From: an uncultured Lachnospiraceae bacterium
GTDB taxonomy: Bacteria; Bacillota; Clostridia; Lachnospirales; Lachnospiraceae
Direction of reading: 5' to 3'
Assembly: GCA_947589125.1 (NCBI GenBank)
Contig: CANPZZ010000010.1
Location: forward strand, 1 to 33,798
DNA: 33,798 nt
Positions 7,524 through 16,910 of the stretch are shown piece by piece. How positions within the stretch are numbered: position 1 is the stretch's first letter; every line of letters begins with the position of its first letter. The notes beneath the pieces are model-generated. The model searched no databases. It was not told the origin of the DNA and saw only the letters and a program-made list of their open reading frames with translations. A program made the translations under genes and the position numbers.

Positions 7524-10426
7524 TGCTTCAGAAGCTGCGGCACAAGCATTGGATGGGTCTGGCTCTTTTCGTCGGCATCGCGCTTTTGATCGCGACGACG
7601 GTAAGTTTCCCGATGTACCGCCAGGCGGCCTATGACCGTATGCTTCAGGATGAATTTGATCAGTATCTGGCGGAGAACGGCAGCTGGCCGGCCAGAAACC
7701 GGCTTTCCCTGACGTCCAAGAAGGAGCGGGGCGGCACCAGTATCGGCCGTATGGAAGGGCTGATGGAGGAGATCCATGAGCGTCTGGGCGTGACGGAGCG
7801 GGCGGTGATCCAATATTACGCCGTGGGCGAGCAGGAAGCCGTGTCGGAGATGAACCGGGACGACGTGGACAGTTTCAAACTTCGTATTTCCTATATGACA
7901 GAACTGGATCGGCATATCCGTCTGAAATCCGGAGAAATGTATTCGGATTCCGGGATTTCTCCGGATGGCTGTCTGGAGGCGGTCATCAGCGAGTCCTGTA
8001 TGGTGGAGACCGGGCTGCTGCTGGGAGAGACGGTAGATTTCGTCTATCTGAAGGATCCGGCTGGCGAGCCTGTCCGTCTGCGGGTCGTGGGCGTGTTCGA
8101 GGCGTCGGATGAAGCAGCCGGCAGCGGCACTGATGCTCTTGGCCGGGATTACTGGCAGTTCAGTCCGGAAAGCCTGCATAATAACTGCATGATCCGCGAG
8201 GATCTGTTCCGGGAATATTTCACCGGCGAACAGGCCGCGCGGGTGACGCTGCAGTGCATTTATTATCCTTTATGGGATTATCGCGAATTGAAGGCCAGGG
8301 ATGTGGATCGGGTGATCCGCGAGACCCGTTACTATATCGAGGAAAGTCCTTATCGGAATACATTTTCCGACCCTCCGTATCTGCCGGTCCTGGAAAGTTT
8401 CCAGAGAAAGCAGCTGCGGATCGACGCGGCGCTCTTTCTGCTGCAGACTCCGGTATGGATCCTGCTGGCCGCGTTCCTGTTCATGATCTCGTCTCAGATG
8501 TATGATCTGGAGCGGAACGAGATCTCGGTCATGAAGAGCCGCGGAAGCTCCGGCCTTCAGATTTTCCTGCTTTACCTCTACCAGAGCGTATTTCTGGTGA
8601 TTCTGGGAGCGGCGGCCGGACTGCCTCTGGGACGGCTGTTCGCAAAAGCGCTGGGCGCGGCGGGGAGTTTCCTGGAATTCCGTTCGGGACGAATGCTTTC
8701 CGTGTCTTATACGAGAGAGGCGTTTGTCTACGGCCTGGCCGCGATGGCCGGGTGTGTGCTGGTGATCACGATACCGGCGTTAAAGCACAGCCGCCTGACC
8801 ATTGTCGGTCTCAAGCAGCAGAAGGCTGCCCGAAGGCGGTCCTGGTGGGAGATGTGCTGCCTGGACCTGATCCTGCTGGGAATTTCTCTGTATGAATACT
8901 ATATTTTCTCCGGGAAAATGCCGGAGATCGAGGCAAACGCGTTCCTGGGCGAGCCGATGGAGCCGCTGCTTTATATCAGTTCGTCGCTGTTCATCGTCGG
9001 GCTGGGGCTTCTGCTGATCCGGCTGCAGCCGCTTTTCGTGGGGCTCATTTACCGGATCGGAAAGCGGTTCTGGGGACCGGCGTCCTACATTTCCTTCATG
9101 GAAAATGCGAAGAATGGGCGGAAGCAGCAGTTCATCATGCTGTTTCTGATCATTTCCATCTCTTTGGGAATCTTTCATTCGGTGACGGCCCGGACGATCC
9201 TGCAGAACGCGCGGGAGAATACGGCATACCTTGACGGCGCGGACCGGATTGTGAAGGAGATCTGGCGGGACAATTCCGGCATGAATTTTGACGGAGAAGT
9301 GACCCAGCTGCAGTACTTTGAGCCGGATTATGAGAAATACGCCCGTCTGCCGGGAGCGGCGTCCTGGACGAAGGTGCTCTATGATGAAAATGGTGCGCTT
9401 TCCGGCGGGGAGCATAACGGGCAGAAGCTGACGATCTGCGGGATCCATACGAAGGAGTTCGGCGAGAATACGGTCATGCCCCAGGGGCTTATGGAGAAGC
9501 ATTACTACGAGTATCTGAACGAGCTGGCGGCGGACCCGGAGGGAGCGCTTCTGTCGGCGAATTTCCGGGATCTTCTCGGGTATCAGGTCGGGGATAAGGT
9601 CTCCTTCTCGAACGGGGATCGGATGCGGATGGAATGCACGGTACTGGATTTCGTGGATTACTGGCCGGGCTACGCGCCGTCCGTTATGACGCAGAATCCG
9701 GACGGGACGGTGGCGGTCACGGCGCAGTATCTGATTATTGCAAATATTGACAGTATGAATAAAGAGTGGGGCGTTGTGCCGTATGAGGTGTGGGTGACGG
9801 ATGCAGCGGAAGGCGGAGAAGGTTCTGCCGGAAAGGCAGCAGCGGCAGCCAGCAGCGGAGACAAGGCTGTGGGTGATGCGGAGAACGCAGGCGGTGCGGC
9901 CACATTTTCTGAATGGATGGACGCGGAGAATGTGCGTCTGGCGAAATATGTGAACCGCCGGGATGACATCGAGGCCGCGGCTGAGGACCCGCTTCTGCAG
10001 GGCACCAACGGGATCCTGACCATGGGATTTCTGATGACGATGATCCTCTGCGCGGCGGGCTATCTGATCTACTGGATCCTGTCGATCCGCTCGCGGGAAC
10101 TGGTCTTCGGAATCCTCAGGGCGAACGGCATGCACCGGGGCGAGATCTTCCATATCCTGATCAATGAGCAGATCTTCTGCGGCGGATTCGCGGTGCTGGC
10201 CGGGACATTTACGGGCTTGCTTGCTTCGAAAATGTTCGTGCCGATCCTGCAGACCGCCTATGCGGCGTCCGATCAGGTGCTGCCGCTAAGGCTGATCACC
10301 CAGCGGCAGGATATGGTGCGGCTCTACGGCGTGATCGGCGTGATGCTTCTCATCTGCCTGATCGTGCTGGTGGTGCTGGTGCGGAAACTGGATGTGGCGA
10401 AGGCGCTGAAGCTGGGCGAGGAATAA
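7511..10426 (+). CDS. FtsX/MacB-type ABC transporter permease
   Basis: The 971-aa integral membrane protein begins inside the end of the adaptor gene. The first membrane helix is at about 16-37 (MGLALFVGIALLIATTV). It is followed by an external domain to about 305, a group of helices to about 560 (for example VWILLAAFLFMI, SVFLVILGAAAGLPLG, LGLLLIRLQPLFVG, FIMLFLIISISLGIF), a second external domain of about 270 residues, and three C-terminal helices. The last section carries the FtsX signature order (IRSRELVFGILRANGMHRGEI ... VRKLDVAKALKLGEE). About ten helices with two FtsX-like halves in one chain matches permeases that work as a single polypeptide. An Ala/Gly/Ser-rich insert (about 764-800) sits in the second external domain. 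It belongs with the two ATPases downstream. MacB-like systems export peptides, lipids or antibiotics; the substrate here is unknown. Confidence 0.87.
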   Translation: MLKVMLQKLRHKHWMGLALFVGIALLIATTVSFPMYRQAAYDRMLQDEFDQYLAENGSWPARNRLSLTSKKERGGTSIGRMEGLMEEIHERLGVTERAVIQYYAVGEQEAVSEMNRDDVDSFKLRISYMTELDRHIRLKSGEMYSDSGISPDGCLEAVISESCMVETGLLLGETVDFVYLKDPAGEPVRLRVVGVFEASDEAAGSGTDALGRDYWQFSPESLHNNCMIREDLFREYFTGEQAARVTLQCIYYPLWDYRELKARDVDRVIRETRYYIEESPYRNTFSDPPYLPVLESFQRKQLRIDAALFLLQTPVWILLAAFLFMISSQMYDLERNEISVMKSRGSSGLQIFLLYLYQSVFLVILGAAAGLPLGRLFAKALGAAGSFLEFRSGRMLSVSYTREAFVYGLAAMAGCVLVITIPALKHSRLTIVGLKQQKAARRRSWWEMCCLDLILLGISLYEYYIFSGKMPEIEANAFLGEPMEPLLYISSSLFIVGLGLLLIRLQPLFVGLIYRIGKRFWGPASYISFMENAKNGRKQQFIMLFLIISISLGIFHSVTARTILQNARENTAYLDGADRIVKEIWRDNSGMNFDGEVTQLQYFEPDYEKYARLPGAASWTKVLYDENGALSGGEHNGQKLTICGIHTKEFGENTVMPQGLMEKHYYEYLNELAADPEGALLSANFRDLLGYQVGDKVSFSNGDRMRMECTVLDFVDYWPGYAPSVMTQNPDGTVAVTAQYLIIANIDSMNKEWGVVPYEVWVTDAAEGGEGSAGKAAAAASSGDKAVGDAENAGGAATFSEWMDAENVRLAKYVNRRDDIEAAAEDPLLQGTNGILTMGFLMTMILCAAGYLIYWILSIRSRELVFGILRANGMHRGEIFHILINEQIFCGGFAVLAGTFTGLLASKMFVPILQTAYAASDQVLPLRLITQRQDMVRLYGVIGVMLLICLIVLVVLVRKLDVAKALKLGEE

Positions 10427-10589
10427 TAGCTGGTGTTTATGACCGGGAAATGAATAGCAATTGAAGCAGCAAGACTGTCGCAGAACGCTGGTTAGTGATT
10501 ATGGCAAGGCATAGAGACCGGGCAGGCATTAGAATACGTGCGTTGCCGAAGAGTGACGATATGAGGGAAGGAGACCGAGCGAGAAGAAA

Positions 10590-11402
10590 ATGGGTTCCGA
10601 TATCGAGATCTGCCACGTAGGCAGGAAATTTCCGGCCGCGGGAGGCTTTTTCGAGGCCTTGAAGGATGTGAACGCGGTCATACCGGAAGGCAAATTTACG
10701 ATCCTCAAAGGGCGTTCCGGCTCGGGCAAGACCACGCTTTTAAATATCATCGGGGCGCTGGACACGCCGACCTCCGGCAATGTGCTGATCGGCGGCCAGG
10801 ATCTGGGAGCCTTAAGCGAGCGGGAGCGGGACAATCTGCGCCGCGTGCAGATGGGCTTCGTGTTCCAGGCGGTATCGCTGATCCCGTCTCTGACGGCCTA
10901 TCAGAATGTGGAATTTTCCCTGCGCCTGGCCGGCGTCCGCAAGGGGCGCAAAGAGCGGGTGGAGGAATGCTTAAGCCTTGTGGGGCTTGCGAACCGGGCG
11001 AAGCATATGCCGGCGGAAATGTCCGGCGGTGAGCAGCAGAGAGTGGCTATTGCCAGAGCCATCGCCCACCGGCCGCGGATCCTTCTGGCGGATGAGCCGA
11101 CGGCGGAGCTGGACAGCGCGATGGCGGCGCATATCACGCAGCTTTTGCAGGAACTGACCAGGAAGGAAGGCATTACCATTCTCATGACGACCCACGATAC
11201 GGGCCTGATGGACGCCGGGGATATGATCATTGAACTGGAGAACGGACGGCAGGTTGGAGTGACCTTGAAGGAAACTGCAGGGGAAGCCCAGGCCGCGGAG
11301 AAAGGAACTGAGGAGAGCGGGAAACCGCGGGCAGATGAAACCACGGCAGACGGAGCAGCGGAACGTTCAGAACCGTCGGAGGGAGGTGCATCCCATGTCT
11401 GA
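10590..11402 (+). CDS. ABC transporter ATP-binding protein (LolD/MacB type), first of two
   Basis: The 270-aa nucleotide-binding subunit has Walker A GRSGSGKT at 41-48, the signature [14 protein letters not shown], Walker B ILLADEPTAELD and the H-loop TTHDT. This is the subfamily that energises FtsX-type permeases. A low-complexity hydrophilic tail of about 45 residues (rich in Glu, Ala, Gly, Thr) follows the ATPase domain and is unusual for the subfamily. The gene is 163 bases downstream of the permease, and its stop overlaps the start of a second ATPase gene. The two ATPases could form a heterodimer under one permease, or be alternatives. Confidence 0.9.
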   Translation: MGSDIEICHVGRKFPAAGGFFEALKDVNAVIPEGKFTILKGRSGSGKTTLLNIIGALDTPTSGNVLIGGQDLGALSERERDNLRRVQMGFVFQAVSLIPSLTAYQNVEFSLRLAGVRKGRKERVEECLSLVGLANRAKHMPAEMSGGEQQRVAIARAIAHRPRILLADEPTAELDSAMAAHITQLLQELTRKEGITILMTTHDTGLMDAGDMIIELENGRQVGVTLKETAGEAQAAEKGTEESGKPRADETTADGAAERSEPSEGGASHV

Positions 11403-12282
11403 GGCAATGGTACAGGCGGACGGTCTCGTGAAGATCTATAAGACCAGGGAGACCGAGGTGCTTGCCCTGCAGGGGCTGGATCTTGCGGTGGAGACCGGCG
11501 AGCTGACGGCCATCATCGGCAACAGCGGCAGCGGCAAATCCACATTCCTGAACATGATCGGCGGGCTGGACCGGCCCAGCGCCGGGAAACTGGCGGTGGA
11601 CGGCAAAAATCTGTTTACGATGACCACGAAAGAACTGACCCGCTACAAGCGTGACACTGTTGGCTTCGTGTGGCAGAACAACGGCCGGAACCTGGTGCCG
11701 TATCTGTCCGTCCTGGAAAATATCATGCTGCCCATGCAGTTCGCCCACGCCGGGAAGCGGAAAGCCCGGGCATTGGAACTGCTGGAACTGGTGGGTCTGC
11801 CGGACAAGAAGCACAGCCGCATGAACACCTTATCCGGCGGCGAACAGCAGCGGGTGGCCATCGCGATCGCCCTGGCTAATTCGCCGAAGCTGCTGCTGGC
11901 GGATGAACCGACGGGAAGCGTGGATGCGCGGACGGCGGATTACATTTTCGATATTTTCCGGGAATTGAACAGTCAGGGACAGACGGTGCTCATCGTGACC
12001 CACGACGTGGCGCTGTCCAAGAAGGTGAAGCGGGTGGTCGCGATCCGCGACGGCAAGATCAGCAGTGAGCGCATCCTGCGGGAGAGTTACGCGGAGCGCT
12101 TAAAAGAAAGCGATATCGACTGGCGAGGGGAGGACACCCAGGAGGAATACGCGATCCTGGATAAGGCCGGGCGGGTGCAGATCCCGCGGGAAATGCTGGA
12201 CGAACTGAAACTGAACGATTCCAAAGTGCGCGTTCAGGTCCGTGACGGTGAGGTAGTACTGTCCGCGCCGGAGAAGGAGTAA
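11395..12282 (+). CDS. ABC transporter ATP-binding protein with C-terminal AbrB-like domain
   Basis: I chose the ATG at 11395 because GAGGGAGGTG at 11379-11388 precedes it; the ORF track starts in the preceding gene. The product is 295 aa. The ATPase domain has Walker A GNSGSGKS (42-49), the signature [14 protein letters not shown], Walker [13 protein letters not shown] and the H-loop VTHDV. After the ATPase core comes an extra segment. The last ~45 residues ([20 protein letters not shown]..., [16 protein letters not shown]) read like a SpoVT/AbrB/MazE swapped-hairpin domain with its G-R-(I/V)-x-I-P core. In AbrB and MazE this fold dimerises and binds DNA; here it could dimerise the ATPase or sense or regulate. 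The gene starts eight bases before the end of the first ATPase gene and ends two bases before the GH8 gene, so sugar genes and the pump may share a transcript. Domain call by eye. Confidence 0.88.
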   Translation: MSEAMVQADGLVKIYKTRETEVLALQGLDLAVETGELTAIIGNSGSGKSTFLNMIGGLDRPSAGKLAVDGKNLFTMTTKELTRYKRDTVGFVWQNNGRNLVPYLSVLENIMLPMQFAHAGKRKARALELLELVGLPDKKHSRMNTLSGGEQQRVAIAIALANSPKLLLADEPTGSVDARTADYIFDIFRELNSQGQTVLIVTHDVALSKKVKRVVAIRDGKISSERILRESYAERLKESDIDWRGEDTQEEYAILDKAGRVQIPREMLDELKLNDSKVRVQVRDGEVVLSAPEKE

Positions 12283-12284
12283 TT

Positions 12285-13457
12285 ATGGAATTAAAGAAAG
12301 AATACCGCAACGTATTTGCCGAGATCGGCAAAAGCGAGGCAGAGATCGCAAAGAGACTCAGGGAGATCGTACATACATTTTTCTATGACGAAGAAGACAG
12401 GGTCTATTTCCCGGTGGGGGACGATATGGCTTATATCGAGGATACCGGAAATGTGGACGCCCGGACCGAGGGCATGTCCTACGGAATGATGATGAGCGTC
12501 CAGCTGGACATGAAGGAAGAGTTCGACCGCATCTGGAAATGGGCCAAGACTTATATGTGGATGGACGAAGGCTCGAATGAGGGGTATTTTGCCTGGTCCT
12601 GCGCGCCGGACGGGAAGAAGAACGCCTATGGCCCGGCGCCGGACGGAGAGGAGTTTTTCGCGATGGCGCTCTTCTTCGCAGCCCACCGCTGGGGGAACGG
12701 CGAAGGTATTTTCAATTATGAAAGAGAAGCGAAGGAGATCCTGCGGGCGTGCCTGCATAAAGGGGAGAACGGCAGGCCGGGACACGCGATGTGGAACCGG
12801 GACAACCATCTGATCCTGTTCGTGCCGGGAAGTCCGTTTACGGATCCGTCCTACCATCTGCCGCATTTCTACGAGCTGTTCGCCCTGTGGGCGTATGAAG
12901 AGGACCGGCCCTTCTGGAAGGAAGCGGCGCAGGCCAGCCGGAAATATCTGTCGATCGCCTGTCATCCGGTGACCGGAATGTCGGCGGAGTACGCGGAGTT
13001 CGACGGAAGCCCGGTGAAGCGGCTCCCCTGGACGAAAGCCCGTCATGACTGGTTCTTCAGCGATTCCTACCGAACCGTTGCCAATATCGGGCTGGACTGT
13101 GAATGGTGGGGCGTCGACGAGGGACAGTGGATCGCGGCGGAGCGGCTGCAGCATTATCTCGGAGTCGAGCGGGCGGCGGAGCCGTTCTGCATCTACGAGG
13201 TGGACGGAACGCCGATCCCGAACGCGGCCCTGCATCCAATCGCGATCACGGCCACGGCCGCCCAGGGAGCGCTGGCGGTGCCGGAGAGACTGGATGGGAG
13301 AGGCATTGAAGGTCTTTCCGAACGCGCCCGGATCGCCCGCATGTGGGTGGAACATTTCTGGGAGCTGCCGATGCGGAAGGGAAAACGGCGGTATTACGAT
13401 AACTGCCTGTATTTCTTCGCGTTCCTGGCGCTGAGCGGAAGGTATCGGATTTGGTGA
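12285..13457 (+). CDS. GH8 reducing-end xylose-releasing exo-oligoxylanase-like enzyme
   Basis: The 390-aa product has no signal peptide. It matches the Rex branch of glycoside hydrolase family 8, which removes xylose from the reducing end of xylo-oligosaccharides (EC 3.2.1.156) by inversion. The supporting stretches are ARTEGMSYGMMM, WAWKTYMW-type aromatic helix text (RIWKWAKTYMWMD), GYFAWSC, PAPDGEEFFAMAL, and WFFSDSYRTVANIGLD. By position Glu62 is the likely general acid, Asp120 the conserved second acid and Asp260 the likely base. Length matches the family (about 380-390). The start ATG at 12285 lies three bases after the stop of the AbrB-tailed ATPase, with GAAGGAG just upstream, so it is probably on the same transcript. 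Being cytoplasmic, it would act on imported short xylo-oligomers and feed the GH43 and GH3 enzymes downstream. Confidence 0.88.
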   Translation: MELKKEYRNVFAEIGKSEAEIAKRLREIVHTFFYDEEDRVYFPVGDDMAYIEDTGNVDARTEGMSYGMMMSVQLDMKEEFDRIWKWAKTYMWMDEGSNEGYFAWSCAPDGKKNAYGPAPDGEEFFAMALFFAAHRWGNGEGIFNYEREAKEILRACLHKGENGRPGHAMWNRDNHLILFVPGSPFTDPSYHLPHFYELFALWAYEEDRPFWKEAAQASRKYLSIACHPVTGMSAEYAEFDGSPVKRLPWTKARHDWFFSDSYRTVANIGLDCEWWGVDEGQWIAAERLQHYLGVERAAEPFCIYEVDGTPIPNAALHPIAITATAAQGALAVPERLDGRGIEGLSERARIARMWVEHFWELPMRKGKRRYYDNCLYFFAFLALSGRYRIW

Positions 13458-13627
13458 GACAAAAGAATTGTGGGCGCGCGGTCCGATGCGGTTTTGAATA
13501 ACTCGCATAAGCAGACATGCAGGAAAGAAGCTGCAACGGCAGCGCGGTTTCCGCATACAGGGCCGCACAGTTTGGTTATACGGAAGAATGATATTTTAGA
13601 TAAAAAAGTGTATGGAGGTAGGAAGGC

Positions 13628-15160
13628 ATGATCAGAATCGCGAGAACGGAAAACGGACTGGTAAGAGGAATCGAGGCCGCGGACCCGCGGATCACAGCGT
13701 TTAAGGGTGTACCATTTGCCGCGCCGCCTGTCGGTGAGAACCGCTGGAGAGCACCCCAGCCCTGCGCCGACTGGGAGGGAATCCGCGACGCTTATCGTTT
13801 CGCGCCCATTTCCGTGCAGGACAGGCCCGGAGTGGGAACCGATATCTACTGCCGCGAGTGGCATGTGGATCCGGATATCGCCATGGGCGAGGACTGCCTG
13901 TACTTAAATATCTGGACAGGCGCGAAGAGCGCGGATGAGAAGCAGCCGGTTCTGGTCTGGTTCTTCGGCGGAGGCCTGCAGTGGGGCTATCCCGCGGAGA
14001 TGGAATTTGACGGCGAGCGCCTGGCAAGGCGCGGCGTGGTTGTAGTGACGGTGAATTACCGAATCAATGTATTCGGCTTCCTGGCTCATCCCCAGATCAC
14101 CGCCGAACAGCCGGACGCGCCGGCAAATTTCGGCAATCTGGACCAGCAGGCGGGCCTTAAGTGGGTGGTCCGCAATATCGCGGCCTTCGGCGGCGATCCG
14201 GGCAATATCACGATCGCGGGCCAGTCGGCCGGAGGCGGCAGCGTCCTAAGCCAGATTGCGTGCCCCGCCAACAAGGGGCTGTTCCAGAAGGCGGTGGTCA
14301 TGAGCGGAATGATCCGCAGCCCCTACGGCGGAGGCGGGATCGGAACGCCGGAGCCGCTTGCGTCGGCGGAGAAGAACGGAGAGGATTTCTTTGAATTCCT
14401 CGGCGTCTCGTCGCTTGCGGAAGCCCGGAAGCTGGACGCCTTCGAGATCTTACATAAATACAGCGAGTATGCCCGTGATCACCGCCGTATGTTCACGGTA
14501 GAGGACGGCCGGTTCTGTGTCGGCGAGCCGCTCGCGCTGATCCTTGCGGGAAAATGTGTGGATGTGCCGATCATGGCCGGCAACACCAGCGATGAATTCC
14601 CCAATTTTCTTCGGGCGGATTCGGAGGAGGAGCTGAAGCAGAAGGCGGAGGAGGCCTTCGGGGAGCGGGCGCAGGAATTCCTCGCGTTTGAAGAGGCGCG
14701 CAGGGCAGAGCGGCCGGGACTTTACGCGAAGGCGGCAGGCATCGAGTGTACGGCCAAGAGCCTGTTCCTGGAGAAGAAACGGCTCGGAAGCTCTAATGAT
14801 TATTACTATTACCGGTTCGACGGAGAGATCCCGGGCTGGGATCATCCGGGAACCTTCCATTCGGTGGACCTGTGGTTCTTCTTTGAAACGCTGGCCAAAT
14901 GCTGGCGGCCCTTCGTGGGAAAGCATTACGACCTGGCCAGGCAGATGTGCAATTATTGGACCAATTTTATCAAGACCGGCGATCCCAACGGTCCGGACGC
15001 GGACGGCGCCCCGATGCCGGAGTGGCTGCCCTATACGGAGGAAACGCCCTGCGATATGGTGTTCGGCCGCGACGGCGCGGCGCCGGTGACGGAGCCGGAG
15101 AACCCGTTTATGAAGTTTCTGATCGATATGACCGGGAAACGCATGAAAGGAGAGGCATAA
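13628..15160 (+). CDS. Type B carboxylesterase / lipase family esterase
   Basis: The 510-aa alpha/beta hydrolase of the para-nitrobenzyl-esterase/carboxylesterase type B family has no signal peptide. The visible landmarks are EDCLYLNIW, the oxyanion segment WFFGGGLQWG, the nucleophile elbow GQSAGGGS (Ser200), an acid in NTSDEF (Glu323) and the catalytic His in GTFHSVDLWFF (His411). Length is normal. The ATG at 13628 follows GGAGGTAGGAAGG. A 170-base gap separates it from the GH8 gene; I see no convincing promoter or terminator there. Only three bases separate it from the first GH43 gene. In this setting it may remove acetyl or feruloyl decorations from xylo-oligosaccharides. That role is inferred from neighbours, because the family has very broad specificity. 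Confidence 0.87.
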   Translation: MIRIARTENGLVRGIEAADPRITAFKGVPFAAPPVGENRWRAPQPCADWEGIRDAYRFAPISVQDRPGVGTDIYCREWHVDPDIAMGEDCLYLNIWTGAKSADEKQPVLVWFFGGGLQWGYPAEMEFDGERLARRGVVVVTVNYRINVFGFLAHPQITAEQPDAPANFGNLDQQAGLKWVVRNIAAFGGDPGNITIAGQSAGGGSVLSQIACPANKGLFQKAVVMSGMIRSPYGGGGIGTPEPLASAEKNGEDFFEFLGVSSLAEARKLDAFEILHKYSEYARDHRRMFTVEDGRFCVGEPLALILAGKCVDVPIMAGNTSDEFPNFLRADSEEELKQKAEEAFGERAQEFLAFEEARRAERPGLYAKAAGIECTAKSLFLEKKRLGSSNDYYYYRFDGEIPGWDHPGTFHSVDLWFFFETLAKCWRPFVGKHYDLARQMCNYWTNFIKTGDPNGPDADGAPMPEWLPYTEETPCDMVFGRDGAAPVTEPENPFMKFLIDMTGKRMKGEA

Positions 15161-15163
15161 AGC

Positions 15164-16906
15164 ATGAGTCGGGAGAATACCGGATTTTCGGTCATGGTCT
15201 ATACACGCACGCCGGTTCCGGGAGAATATCCCGCGGGCCTGGCGCAGAGCGTCCATCTGGCCGTAAGCGGGGACGGCGTTCATTTCCGGCCGCTGAACCA
15301 GAATTACGGCGTCGTGTTTGCGCAGGGCACGATCCGGGCGGACGATACGATCCATCCGAAAGGCGTGAAGGAGCCGCGGGTGTTTTATATCGGGGAAGGA
15401 AGGTACGGGATCGCGGCTGTTTCCGTGAATGAGGATGGCAGTGCGGATGAAGAGATGGCCGGGAAATTGTTCTTTTGGACGACGAAGGATTTTATTAACT
15501 TCCGGGAGGAGACGCCGCTGGATTTGGGGAAGAGTGTGGCTGAGGCCGGACAGGAGAGCTCAGGTAGCGGGGCGGAAACCGAAGTCGGCGGATTCGGGAG
15601 AGTTGTGTCACAGACTGTTGCTTCCAGCCTCTCTTTGGAATCTGGCGAGACCGTTACCGGCAGTGTCGTGAACATTGATGAGCAGTTGTACGACCACATG
15701 AAACAGTACTGGAACCGGGTTTACAACTGCGGCGTATCCGTGCCGGAAACGGTGGAGACAGATTCGCCGGAGGCGCTTGCGGACGTGAAGGCAACTCTGA
15801 CCTATTCCGACGGCTCCCGGACGCTGCGGCGGGTGGAGTGGGACATTTCCACCGTCAATTTCGGACGGAGCGGGATCTATGAGATATCAGGTACGGTACA
15901 GGAGATCCGCTACCCATTTCCTCTGGCGGAGGGTTATGGCGATCCGGTGATTCTGTCCTGGGAAGGCAGAAAATATTACATTGCGACCAATGATAATAAG
16001 AACGACATCGGCCTGTACATAAGAGAGGCGCCGACCGTGGACGGTCTGTTCGCGAAAGGGATCACGGAACATCTGATCCTCGGAGAGGACGAGAAGCGCA
16101 ATTTGCATCAGACCTTCTGGGCCCCGGAATTCCATCTGATCGGCGGCGAGCTTTACATTCTGTTCGCGGTCAGCGGCCGCGTATGGGGGCCTCAGTGCCA
16201 TATGATGCGGCTGAAAAAGGGCGGAAGCATCACAGATCCCGACAGCTGGACGGATCCGGTGCGGGTGCGGCGAAAGGACGGAAGCGGGCTTTCGGAGGAC
16301 GGCATTACGCTGGATATGACTTATCTGAAAGCGGGCGGACGATCCTATCTGGTCTGGTCGTACAGGCGGCATATCGGCAGTCCGATGGACACCGGTTCCA
16401 TGCTTTATATCGCGGAAACCGATGAGAGGACGCCGTGGCAGCTGACCAGTGAGCCGGTGCTTCTTACCAGACCTCTTTACGGCTGGGAAAATGTAGACGG
16501 CACCATCAATAACGAAGGCCCCTATGCGTTCCAGGCGGACGGAAAAGTCTATCTGACCTATTCCGGCGGTTCCGCGAACGCCTATACATATGTGCTGGGG
16601 CTTCTGACCGCGAACGCGGACGACGACCTTTTAGATATGGCCAACTGGACAAAGAGCGGTTATCCGGTGCTTTCGTATTACTCTGTGGAAGGGGTATACG
16701 GGCCCGGGCATAACTCCTTCTACACCGATGAGGACGGGAATCTGATGATCGCTTACCACGGCGAGACCAGTATCGACGGCCATTTGCGGTGCGTGGGGAT
16801 CCGGCGTGTGCATTTTGACGCGGAGGGAAGGCCGAGGTTCGACCTGTCCGCCGACCGGGACCTGGATCCGACGCTTAAACGGGTGCATATGAAAGTTATC
16901 GTATAG
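15164..16906 (+). CDS. GH43 family glycosidase with N-terminal propeller-like and Ig-like regions (copy 1)
   Basis: The 580-aa product has no signal peptide. Residues 1-125 resemble blades of a beta-propeller (VHLAVSGDGVHFRPLN, KLFFWTTKDFINF). A low-complexity linker follows (about 126-170). Then comes an Ig-like segment of group 4 type (about 190-245: LTYSDGSRTL, VEWDIS, GIYEISGTV), and then a complete GH43 catalytic propeller from about 255. The three expected acids are present: Asp260 in YGDPVI (base), Asp384 in TLDMTYL (pKa modulator) and Glu451 in NNEGPY (general acid). GH43 enzymes of this kind act as beta-xylosidases or alpha-L-arabinofuranosidases. It lies three bases after the esterase gene, with AAGGAGAGG upstream. 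A paralogue of the same layout follows after 208 bases, and the dispersed element copy A begins right after its stop codon. Confidence 0.88.
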   Translation: MSRENTGFSVMVYTRTPVPGEYPAGLAQSVHLAVSGDGVHFRPLNQNYGVVFAQGTIRADDTIHPKGVKEPRVFYIGEGRYGIAAVSVNEDGSADEEMAGKLFFWTTKDFINFREETPLDLGKSVAEAGQESSGSGAETEVGGFGRVVSQTVASSLSLESGETVTGSVVNIDEQLYDHMKQYWNRVYNCGVSVPETVETDSPEALADVKATLTYSDGSRTLRRVEWDISTVNFGRSGIYEISGTVQEIRYPFPLAEGYGDPVILSWEGRKYYIATNDNKNDIGLYIREAPTVDGLFAKGITEHLILGEDEKRNLHQTFWAPEFHLIGGELYILFAVSGRVWGPQCHMMRLKKGGSITDPDSWTDPVRVRRKDGSGLSEDGITLDMTYLKAGGRSYLVWSYRRHIGSPMDTGSMLYIAETDERTPWQLTSEPVLLTRPLYGWENVDGTINNEGPYAFQADGKVYLTYSGGSANAYTYVLGLLTANADDDLLDMANWTKSGYPVLSYYSVEGVYGPGHNSFYTDEDGNLMIAYHGETSIDGHLRCVGIRRVHFDAEGRPRFDLSADRDLDPTLKRVHMKVIV

Positions 16907-16910
16907 CGTG

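Noticed and set aside
12291-13568. 425-aa minus-strand ORF opposite the GH8 gene, with similar long shadows at 8780-10153, 17562-18905, 21850-22902 and 23103-24356
   Set aside because: Each lies against a plus-strand gene with intact catalytic motifs. Composition is the complement of the coding strand and no domain is recognisable.
13565-13600. Possible promoter TTGGTT ... TTTAGA/TTAGAT before the esterase gene
   Set aside because: The -10 match is only about three of six at an acceptable spacing.
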